7,186 bases of DNA from JACQSU01 sp964359785. GTDB taxonomy: Archaea > Nanobdellota > Nanobdellia > Woesearchaeales > JAGWAF01. Below the pieces are notes generated by a model that was given only the letters and a program-made list of their open reading frames with translations, did no database searches and was not told the DNA's origin. Shown here one piece after another: positions 1 to 4,750 of the stretch. The position numbers and the translations under genes are program-made. Location of the stretch: assembly GCA_964359785.1 (NCBI GenBank), contig CAYHWL010000079.1:1-7186 (forward strand), written 5' to 3'. Positions within the stretch are counted from its first letter, which is position 1, and every line of letters starts with the position of its first letter.

Positions 1-54
1 AACCTCGAAGAAATCTTAAACAAACAGGTTTTTGTCAAAAACGCAAAAGTCTAA
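1..54 (+). CDS. C-terminal tail of an unidentified upstream gene (partial)
   Basis: The first frame is open from base 1 and reads 17 residues (NLEEILNKQVFVKNAKV) to a TAA at 52-54. Its mix of residues looks more protein-like than the other two forward frames, one of which stops at once while the other is rich in basic residues. It would be the end of a gene that starts left of the window, on the same strand as dcd and 41 nt before it. The fragment is too short to assign a family. The T-run at 66-70 could end its transcript, although that run is also part of the dcd TATA box. Confidence 0.4.
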   Translation, partial: NLEEILNKQVFVKNAKV

Positions 55-65
55 CTACAGATTGA

Positions 66-73
66 TTTTTATA
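66..73 (+). promoter_or_regulatory. TATA box of dcd (leaderless promoter)
   Basis: TTTTTATA is centred about 26 nt before the ATG at 96. That is the usual archaeal distance from TATA box to transcription start, so the mRNA should begin at or next to the start codon. No SD precedes the ATG, which agrees with a leaderless transcript. Confidence 0.6.
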
Positions 74-78
74 CCCGA

Positions 79-90
79 AAATCCGGATTT
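79..90. promoter_or_regulatory. 12-bp perfect palindrome in the dcd promoter, possible operator
   Basis: AAATCCGGATTT is a perfect inverted repeat between the TATA box (66-73) and the inferred transcription start near 96. Many archaeal repressors bind at this position to block RNA polymerase entry. The regulatory role is inferred from symmetry and position only, and no family of regulator can be named. Confidence 0.35.
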
Positions 91-95
91 CTACG

Positions 96-602
96 ATGAG
101 CATACTCACAAAGGATGTCATATTGAAGGAGATCAAGAGAGGCAATATCAAGATTACGCCCTACAATGCGGCCAATGTAGGACCGGGGTCCATCGATTTG
201 TCGCTTGGGAAATATTTTAGGCTGTTCAAAAAGCACACCGATGTACATGACGCGGATAAGACCGACTACAAAGATATCACCCGGTTCGTCGAAGCTACTT
301 CGATAGTGTTGCGACCAGGAGATACCATACTTGGAGTGACCAAAGAGAAAGTGACACTCGCGCCAAACCTGTGCGGATGGCTAGAAGGCAGGACACGGTT
401 CGCTCGACTGGGACTTCTGATCCACATCTCGGCATCTTTTATGCAGCCGGGAGTATCGAATCATCAAGTGCTTGAGATCTCAAATATGGGCGGGGCTCCG
501 CTGAAACTCACTTACGGGATGAAGATATGCCAATTCGTGTTCCAGCGGACGATCGGGAAAGCGAAATATGCCGGAAAGTTCTCCAGCCAGGATAGGCCTT
601 GA
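96..602 (+). CDS. dcd: dCTP deaminase
   Basis: Predicted cytosolic enzyme of 168 aa that deaminates dCTP to dUTP, feeding dTMP synthesis. Family marks in order: the substrate-loop sequence GPGSIDLSLG at residues 29-38, EGRTRFARLGL at 97-107 (the nucleotide-binding RSSxxR region), HISASFMQPG at 110-119, and VLEISN at 125-130 with E127 in the place of the catalytic glutamate. The core ends with GMKICQFVF at 141-149 and YAGKFSSQ at 158-165. The serine of the usual RSS motif is threonine here (T100). The C-terminus stops soon after the YxGKxxxQ motif, so the protein is shorter than the roughly 190-200 aa E. coli and Methanocaldococcus enzymes and has a short lid. The ATG at 96 suits the TATA spacing. 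The gene meets the NUDIX gene tail to tail with an 8-nt gap. A dUTPase side activity, known for some archaeal homologues, cannot be judged from the sequence. Confidence 0.92.
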   Translation: MSILTKDVILKEIKRGNIKITPYNAANVGPGSIDLSLGKYFRLFKKHTDVHDADKTDYKDITRFVEATSIVLRPGDTILGVTKEKVTLAPNLCGWLEGRTRFARLGLLIHISASFMQPGVSNHQVLEISNMGGAPLKLTYGMKICQFVFQRTIGKAKYAGKFSSQDRP

Positions 603-610
603 AGGTTTGA

Positions 611-1015
611 TCACTTGAATGGATTGAAACCAGACTCTTTGAGATTCTTGACTGGAAGGAAAAGAGGCTGTGGGAGTGAGTGCCAATCAAACCATCCTAT
701 CTCACTGCACTTATCTGGCTCAGTTATGTATGGCTCACCAGTGTCATGGTCGGAAATAATAAAGAGCGTGATATAGTGTTTGTCTTCTTCATCGTGGATA
801 TCATTTGTGTACGGGCCCCTCTGTAGGTTCTTGATCGTGACGCCTGACTCTTCCAAAGTTTCCCTCTTGGCACAGTCCTCCACTTCCTCATCGAACTCCA
901 GATGGCCTCCCGGGAAACACCAAGTCCCTTGGCCATGCGCACCGCTGCGACGCAGCATCAGCACCTTACCATCTTTTCTCACAATCACTCCGACACCAAC
1001 CTTTGGACGCTCCAT
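611..1015 (-). CDS. NUDIX hydrolase, NUDT15/MTH2-like nucleoside triphosphate pyrophosphatase
   Basis: A 134-aa protein with a full Nudix box at residues 37-59 matching GX5EX7REUXEEXGU: G37, E43, R51-E52, E55-E56, G58. The one departure is T53 at a position that is usually bulky and hydrophobic. The acidic residues of the box bind the Mg2+ ions that drive diphosphate hydrolysis. The start (RPKVGVGVIV), the FPGGHLEF before the box, the YITLF strand at 81-85 and the end LKESGFNPFK resemble the NUDT15/MTH2 group, whose human member cleaves (d)NTPs including oxidised and thio-modified guanine nucleotides. A house-cleaning role in the nucleotide pool is therefore likely, but the exact substrate is not readable. 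The ATG at 1015 lies about 27 nt from a TATA-like octamer on the minus strand, so the mRNA is probably leaderless. The gene converges on dcd, and its stop is TGA (plus-strand TCA at 611-613). Confidence 0.88.
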   Translation of the reverse strand: MERPKVGVGVIVRKDGKVLMLRRSGAHGQGTWCFPGGHLEFDEEVEDCAKRETLEESGVTIKNLQRGPYTNDIHDEEDKHYITLFIISDHDTGEPYITEPDKCSEIGWFDWHSLPQPLFLPVKNLKESGFNPFK

Positions 1016-1038
1016 AAGGACTGGTAGAAAGACACATA

Positions 1039-1046
1039 GATATAAT
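1039..1046 (-). promoter_or_regulatory. TATA box of the NUDIX gene
   Basis: Read on the minus strand this is ATTATATC, centred about 27 nt upstream of the ATG at 1015. No SD is present, so a leaderless start is expected. It shares a 92-nt divergent intergenic region with the promoter of the NYN gene. Confidence 0.5.
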
Positions 1047-1079
1047 AGTTTCCTAGAACCGAACCTAAATCAGTGGCTT

Positions 1080-1087
1080 TTTATATA
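1080..1087 (+). promoter_or_regulatory. TATA box of the first NYN gene
   Basis: TTTATATA is centred 24-25 nt before the ATG at 1108 and is preceded by a T-rich run. The spacing argues for leaderless initiation at 1108. It also argues against the nearer ATG at 1101, which opens a short frame that soon stops. The same octamer recurs at 1702-1709. Confidence 0.6.
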
Positions 1088-1107
1088 AGATGATATCCAC
1101 ATGAAAA

Positions 1108-1692
1108 ATGTCCAATGCAAAGAGAAGCATGGTTTTTATTGATGGGAGGAACCTGCTAAATAGCTGGGGAGACTACTGTTTTTCACAGAGGTATATCAAG
1201 AAAAACTCCACGACTGGCAAGGAGATGCCGGCAAAGAAGATTTCCTACAAAAATCTGATGGAACAAATAACTCAAACCACAGATTGCATAAGGGGATATT
1301 ATTACGATGGCCTTCCAGCATCCCCTGGAAAAGATTTGATAAAGTTTCATGATATGCTTAGGGCAAACAGCATCACAGTTGTGACTAAACCATTGCGTTA
1401 TAGAAGCAAGATCTGCAAGCATTGCAATAAACAAGATGTTGATGTGCCTTACCAAAAAGGAATTGATGTCGCTCTGGTCACTGAGGTCATGAACCTTGGA
1501 TTCGAAAATGCTTATGAAATCGCAATTATCGTGAGTGGTGACAACGATTTTGAAGATGCTATAAGATATATAAAAAGCAAGGGTAAACAGGTATGGGTGG
1601 TCTCTTTTCGAAATTGTTTGGGGGGAGATATCATGCGCGTCGCGGATAAAGTCATATTCTTGGACAAACTTTTTTCTTCAATAACTTTGTAA
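1108..1692 (+). CDS. NYN/LabA-like (DUF88) PIN-fold putative ribonuclease with a CxxC pair
   Basis: A 194-aa single-domain protein of the NYN group, a PIN-like fold of metal-dependent nucleases. Acidic site marks: FIDGRNL with D12 and N15, KGIDVALVTEVM with K117 and D120, and IIVSGDNDF with D145 and D147. Later strands follow at QVWVVSF (161-167) and around D180. A C103-x2-C106 pair sits just before the KGID motif, where many NYN proteins have a CPxC zinc knuckle. No second CxxC is visible, so zinc binding is uncertain. The expected job is RNA cleavage, but no substrate can be named. GC content over the gene is near 40%, against about 54% in part of the second NYN gene (4751-5347), and its Lys/Ile/Arg codons are AT-rich, which suggests a different history or acquisition. 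The upstream neighbour is the divergent NUDIX gene. Downstream lies a hairpin (1740-1781), and the gene probably stands alone. Confidence 0.85.
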   Translation: MSNAKRSMVFIDGRNLLNSWGDYCFSQRYIKKNSTTGKEMPAKKISYKNLMEQITQTTDCIRGYYYDGLPASPGKDLIKFHDMLRANSITVVTKPLRYRSKICKHCNKQDVDVPYQKGIDVALVTEVMNLGFENAYEIAIIVSGDNDFEDAIRYIKSKGKQVWVVSFRNCLGGDIMRVADKVIFLDKLFSSITL

Positions 1693-1701
1693 AACCAAAA
1701 C

Positions 1702-1709
1702 TTTATATA
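1702..1709 (+). promoter_or_regulatory. TATA box in the gap after the first NYN gene
   Basis: TTTATATA, identical to the octamer of the NYN gene promoter, begins 10 nt after the stop at 1690-1692. The usual spacing predicts transcription from about 1732, just ahead of the hairpin at 1740-1781. An ATG at 1729 would give only a 7-codon frame ending at 1752. Confidence 0.4.
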
Positions 1710-1731
1710 GCTACAAATGTTCTAGTATATG

Positions 1732-1787
1732 TTAAGGACAGAAGGGAAGTAAGGGAAATCGTACCCGTAACCTTCCCTTCTTGTTTT
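1732..1787 (+). ncRNA. Candidate small hairpin RNA of about 55-60 nt
   Basis: A TATA octamer at 1702-1709 predicts a start near 1732. The following bases form a perfect 10-bp stem (1740-1749 with 1772-1781) and end in a T-rich run (1781-1789), so promoter, structure and terminator all fit within about 90 bp. I see no C/D-box, H/ACA, tRNA or SRP RNA signature. The alternative is that the hairpin is only the terminator of the NYN gene and the TATA is chance. The function is unknown. Confidence 0.3.
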
Positions 1788-1790
1788 TCT
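1740..1790 (+). terminator. Hairpin with T-rich tail (intrinsic-type terminator)
   Basis: AGAAGGGAAG (1740-1749) pairs exactly with CTTCCCTTCT (1772-1781) around a 22-nt loop. The loop can add a GGG/CCC pairing (1753-1755 with 1764-1766). The run TTGTTTTTCT follows at 1781-1790, while the opposite strand has no U-run. The signal therefore works for plus-strand transcripts: the NYN gene ending at 1692, or a small RNA starting near 1732. Confidence 0.55.
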
Positions 1791-1899
1791 CCCATTCTTT
1801 CTAAACAATATATCCCATAAGATGTGGTCATTGAAGCCAGTCCTTTGAGAATTTTCTTAGCAATCAATCGATTTTTATCACCTAAGATCCTATTTAACA
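1791..1899. other. AT-rich gap between the hairpin and the polB stop
   Basis: No convincing gene is visible. A TATA-like AATATATC at 1807-1814 has no sensible frame after it. On the minus strand, just past the polB stop, TCTTAG and CTAAGA could form a weak 6-bp hairpin without a U-run. A minus-strand frame of 65 codons begins with a GTG overlapping the polB stop, but it has no family features. Confidence 0.3.
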
Positions 1900-4365
1900 C
1901 TAAAAAAACTTCCCCAATGTGCCCTGCCTCGATTCGCCTTGAAGCTCGTCCTTATTGTAACCAAGGACAGAGAGGATGCGCTCCACAGCTGGGATCACCT
2001 GGTTCTCTATATAGTATTGCGAGTCTATATCTTGGCTTGTTATCTCATCAGGCAGACGGACCTTGTCGCGGATCTTGTCTTTGGGCTGACCCTTGGCGAT
2101 GACATAATGGATCATGGATCCCGGCCCCACGATGAAACCCTTTGACTTGAGACGCTCCGCGGCCGCCACATGGGGGCCTTTTGTCTCGTAGCTATCCGTA
2201 TCTTTGGTAAGCATGGTGAGGATGACAACTTTCTCCACAGGAACACGGCCGCATTTCAGATCCTCTATCGTCTTTTTCACAAGATCAAGCGCGCCTAATG
2301 GATCGTTATCCTTCAAGACCAGCTCAAGGACCTTCATCTGGGTCTCCTTGGCGATGAAACTTGAGTTTCTCCTCACCGTCTCAAAACCACGCACCTTGAT
2401 ATCCCCAGATTCAGACACCATGGCATACTTCTTCTTGGCGCCTTTCTCCTCTTCGTCATCTTCCTTGCCGCCTTTCACGCCTACAAAAAGACCCCTAGGA
2501 TAATAATTCTCATAATCAAGCTCCATCATGCCAGGCAGAGTATAGTTCACTTCCTCAACAAAACGGGCGGCATCCTCCTTGGTGTTTTTCATCAACTGGA
2601 GAAAGATGCTATCAGTGTCGCTGTACAAAACATTGAAACCGCGCTCCTTGGCCAGAGCGATGACTGTCGTGATATACTTCCTGCCAAACCCCGTGATCGC
2701 CTCAACGCACTCGAATGAGTACCATCGCGACTGCGCGAAACCAAGATAGCCATAAAACGAATTGGCGAGCCACTTCAAGGCATCACTCCTCGCGTTTAGG
2801 AGGGGGTCCTTCTTCTCTTTAAGGAGAGCCTTGATACGGTTACGCCTCACGATGAGCTCTTCAATTATGGCAGGGACAAAACCCTTCTTCTTCTCGCAGA
2901 ACCAGACAGTCTGCCCTTCTATCGGAGCCACATTCCTGCCTTCACAGCATCTGCAATTCTTCGTCTCCGGACTGATATTATGCGAGACTATTATGCTTGG
3001 ATACAGGCTGCGAAAATCAAAGACCGCGATACCATCATAGAGGCCAGGGATAGGTTCATAGACAAATGCGCCTTTGGCTTTCTTGCTCATCCTCGAACTT
3101 GATTCACGATAGGTCGGCTTATTATACGAGATGACACCAAGATCCTTGGCACGACGGAAAGAATATCCCTCGATCAGACCAGTGATGGAATCCCTGGATG
3201 CCTCGAAAGGGAGCAGACCCGTGATACGGACAATCTCAATCAAGTTAGGCATGATCAGATTCGCCAATCTGTAAGTGAGCCTCGCATCATGTAAATTGTA
3301 GTCAGCGTATTGCGCAAGCTCCTTTGACGCCGCATCCCATGCTTTTGGAAGATGATCAAGACTCACGGCCTTCTTCCTCTCACCAAGAAGCTCCTGCGCC
3401 ACAGCATCCAGAGTAAAGACGTCAGTCTCCATAGTCCTGCCGATGACGCGCCTGATAAACGCCAAGACATCAAGGTGGACAAGTCCGGGGATCTCGACCT
3501 CTTTTTTTGCCCTCTTTGAAACTTTCATATGGGAGTGATCCATCCCAAGGTCCATGCGGACATTGAATTTCTGGGCCCTCGCGTCGATATAGGGAAGGTC
3601 AAACCCATCGGAATAATAGCCCACCAGGATATCTGGCGAGAAAGAGATGACGAGCTCGCGGAACCTCTCAAGCATCGCGGCCTCACTCTCGACAAAATCA
3701 ACATAATCTCCAGCCCCATCAAAATTCTTCCAAGTGATCACATGCTCGAAATCCTTGCCGTACAAGGCGATCATCAAAATCGGATTACGCTCGAAATCGA
3801 CGCCCTTACCTTCCTCCTGATAAGTCTCGATATCGACAGCAAGCATCTTTGGCTGATCATAAGTGCCTTGGGCCAACGGAATGACCTTCTGCGCGATGAT
3901 GATAGGCGCCCGGGATCTTTCCAGACCGATCTCGCCTGTGACCTCTACTAGAGACAATGGATAGATCCCCTTATCAAGCATATAGCGCTTGACAAAATGG
4001 ATATCATATTCATTGACAGACTCTACCTCCTGCCACTCTACGACCTCCTTGCTGATAAATGGGATCGCGCCAGGAAGGCTCGCATAGACATGAAGAACAC
4101 TACGGCTCACACCATCAAAAACACCTTGCACCTCTTCAAGGCGCGTGACACGAAACTCTTTTTCATCGTCTTTTACCACCAAAGATCCCAGACGCGCCTT
4201 GCACTTGTCGATATCCCTTGGGACCACCACAAAATACGGATCGAAATTTTCATCAACGATGACTATCTGCTTGCCCTCTTCCGTGCGGCCGTACAAGTAG
4301 ACCCTTGCCTTGCCAAGGGCGATCTTGTAAGCTGCATCCAAAACGAACATCCGCACTGTGACCAT
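1900..4365 (-). CDS. polB: Family B replicative DNA polymerase with 3'-5' exonuclease
   Basis: With the chosen start the protein has 821 aa. Order: N-terminal uracil-sensing domain (1 to about 150), exonuclease (about 170-370), then palm, fingers and thumb. Seen: Exo I VDIET (D178, E180), Exo II YYSDGFD (250-256, D256), Exo III YNLHD (Y356, D360), motif A DFRSLYPSII (450-459), motif B KWLANSFYG (531-539), motif C YSDTDS (581-586, D583 and D585), and the thumb sequence YYIENQVIPAVERIL (784-798). The last eight residues QGTLGKFF form a PIP box for PCNA. Y13, P43, I101 and F124 align with the uracil pocket of Pyrococcus PolB. Odd points: the Exo II Asn is Tyr (Y251), there is a Cys cluster C471/C473/C474 with C490, and an acidic-lysine insert lies at 632-645. 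The frame stays open to 4764, but that overlaps the divergent operon. The start at 4365 fits a TATA octamer, while 4350 and 4452 remain possible. Confidence 0.95.
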   Translation of the reverse strand: MVTVRMFVLDAAYKIALGKARVYLYGRTEEGKQIVIVDENFDPYFVVVPRDIDKCKARLGSLVVKDDEKEFRVTRLEEVQGVFDGVSRSVLHVYASLPGAIPFISKEVVEWQEVESVNEYDIHFVKRYMLDKGIYPLSLVEVTGEIGLERSRAPIIIAQKVIPLAQGTYDQPKMLAVDIETYQEEGKGVDFERNPILMIALYGKDFEHVITWKNFDGAGDYVDFVESEAAMLERFRELVISFSPDILVGYYSDGFDLPYIDARAQKFNVRMDLGMDHSHMKVSKRAKKEVEIPGLVHLDVLAFIRRVIGRTMETDVFTLDAVAQELLGERKKAVSLDHLPKAWDAASKELAQYADYNLHDARLTYRLANLIMPNLIEIVRITGLLPFEASRDSITGLIEGYSFRRAKDLGVISYNKPTYRESSSRMSKKAKGAFVYEPIPGLYDGIAVFDFRSLYPSIIVSHNISPETKNCRCCEGRNVAPIEGQTVWFCEKKKGFVPAIIEELIVRRNRIKALLKEKKDPLLNARSDALKWLANSFYGYLGFAQSRWYSFECVEAITGFGRKYITTVIALAKERGFNVLYSDTDSIFLQLMKNTKEDAARFVEEVNYTLPGMMELDYENYYPRGLFVGVKGGKEDDEEEKGAKKKYAMVSESGDIKVRGFETVRRNSSFIAKETQMKVLELVLKDNDPLGALDLVKKTIEDLKCGRVPVEKVVILTMLTKDTDSYETKGPHVAAAERLKSKGFIVGPGSMIHYVIAKGQPKDKIRDKVRLPDEITSQDIDSQYYIENQVIPAVERILSVLGYNKDELQGESRQGTLGKFF

Positions 4366-4387
4366 ATATATAGGCAAACCATATGTC

Positions 4388-4395
4388 CTTTTAAA
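4388..4395 (-). promoter_or_regulatory. Candidate TATA box for polB
   Basis: On the minus strand this is TTTAAAAG, centred 26-27 nt upstream of the ATG at 4365, like the other leaderless promoters in the window. Competing signals are TATATATA at 4366-4373, only about 20 nt before the next ATG at 4350, and an A/T tract at 4461-4479 before the ATG at 4452. The assignment decides the start codon and remains tentative. Confidence 0.4.
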
Positions 4396-4518
4396 TGTCA
4401 TGGCTGATATGGCGGCATCGATTGGCCCGAAAACCAGGATCTGACATGCCATTTTCTTGACAATAAAAAATATTTTTTTGACTTCCCCCCGGAAATAGAC
4501 GATAATCGACGGAAAAGC

Positions 4519-4526
4519 ATATATAT
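4519..4526 (+). promoter_or_regulatory. TATA box of the zinc ribbon-NYN-redox operon
   Basis: ATATATAT is centred about 26 nt before position 4549, which is the first base pair region of the stem-loop leader. Transcription should therefore start right at the foot of that stem. The octamer is a palindrome and could also act on the minus strand, giving polB a leader of about 45 nt if it starts at 4452. Confidence 0.5.
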
Positions 4527-4547
4527 CACCCCCTCTTTCCCCGACGG

Positions 4548-4613
4548 TAAGAGGTGAAAGATGTGCACAAGCGCTGTGATAGGCGCCTGCTAACTTAGTT
4601 CTTTCATCTCTTA
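4548..4613 (+). promoter_or_regulatory. Structured mRNA leader: 13-bp stem holding a Shine-Dalgarno sequence
   Basis: TAAGAGGTGAAAG (4548-4560) can pair with CTTTCATCTCTTA (4601-4613) through 13 pairs, one of them G-U. The 5' arm contains an SD (GAGGTGA) directly before an ATG at 4561, and the 40-nt loop holds a 10-codon frame. The stem begins at the predicted transcription start and ends 7 nt before the zinc ribbon ATG at 4621, which has no SD of its own. Folding would hide the SD. A translated short frame or a ligand could open it. This is read directly from the bases; control of the operon is inferred. Confidence 0.5.
4561..4593 (+). CDS. Possible 10-codon leader peptide (MCTSAVIGAC)
   Basis: The ATG follows a strong SD (AGAGGTGA, 4550-4557) at good spacing, and the frame ends at TAA 4591-4593. 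It has Cys codons at positions 2 and 10. It lies in the same frame as the zinc ribbon gene, separated from it by two TAA codons (4591-4593 and 4612-4614). If translated, it may control folding of the surrounding stem-loop. It is too short to prove as a gene. Confidence 0.3.
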   Translation: MCTSAVIGAC

Positions 4614-4620
4614 ATACGCG

Positions 4621-4746
4621 ATGGAAAAAACCGTGATAGGTAAACAGCGTTGTCCACGCTGCCAAAAAGAGGGGATAGAATACGACACCGGGTCTAGTTC
4701 TATCCATTGCCCGCATTGCGGATATACACAGCCATTGCAGAGGTGA
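4621..4746 (+). CDS. 41-aa zinc ribbon protein
   Basis: A short frame encodes two Cys knuckles, CPRC at residues 11-14 and CPHCGY at 30-35, with a 15-residue spacer. This is the typical pattern of a treble-clef or zinc-ribbon fold that binds one Zn2+. Such mini-proteins often touch RNA, DNA or a partner protein, but the exact family cannot be named. An in-frame TAA at 4612-4614 leaves the ATG at 4621 as the first possible start. It has no SD nearby and sits 7 nt after the leader stem. Its stop codon is part of the SD (AGAGGTGA) of the next gene, so translation of the two is probably coupled and they form an operon. Confidence 0.75.
   Translation: MEKTVIGKQRCPRCQKEGIEYDTGSSSIHCPHCGYTQPLQR
4739..4746 (+). 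promoter_or_regulatory. Ribosome binding site of the second NYN gene
   Basis: AGAGGTGA, followed by T, is a near-complete match to the archaeal 16S rRNA tail complement. It ends 4 nt before the TTG at 4751 and includes the TGA stop of the zinc ribbon gene. This is what supports the rare TTG start. Confidence 0.7.
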
Positions 4747-4750
4747 TAGA

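Noticed and set aside
32..220. Plus-strand frame overlapping the start of dcd
   Set aside because: It shares its span with the clearly conserved dcd frame and its residues do not resemble a protein family.
1101..1139. ATG at 1101 as the start of the first NYN gene
   Set aside because: It opens another frame that stops after about a dozen codons. The ATG at 1108 fits both TATA spacing and the family N-terminus.
1703..1900. 65-codon minus-strand frame starting with a GTG that overlaps the polB stop
   Set aside because: It has no recognisable family features, no clear SD, runs through the hairpin unit and is AT-rich gap sequence. The stop-start overlap is suggestive but not enough.
3529..4407. 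Two long plus-strand frames of 140 and 136 codons antisense to polB
   Set aside because: They mirror polB codon bias, have no SD or TATA box, and match no motif.
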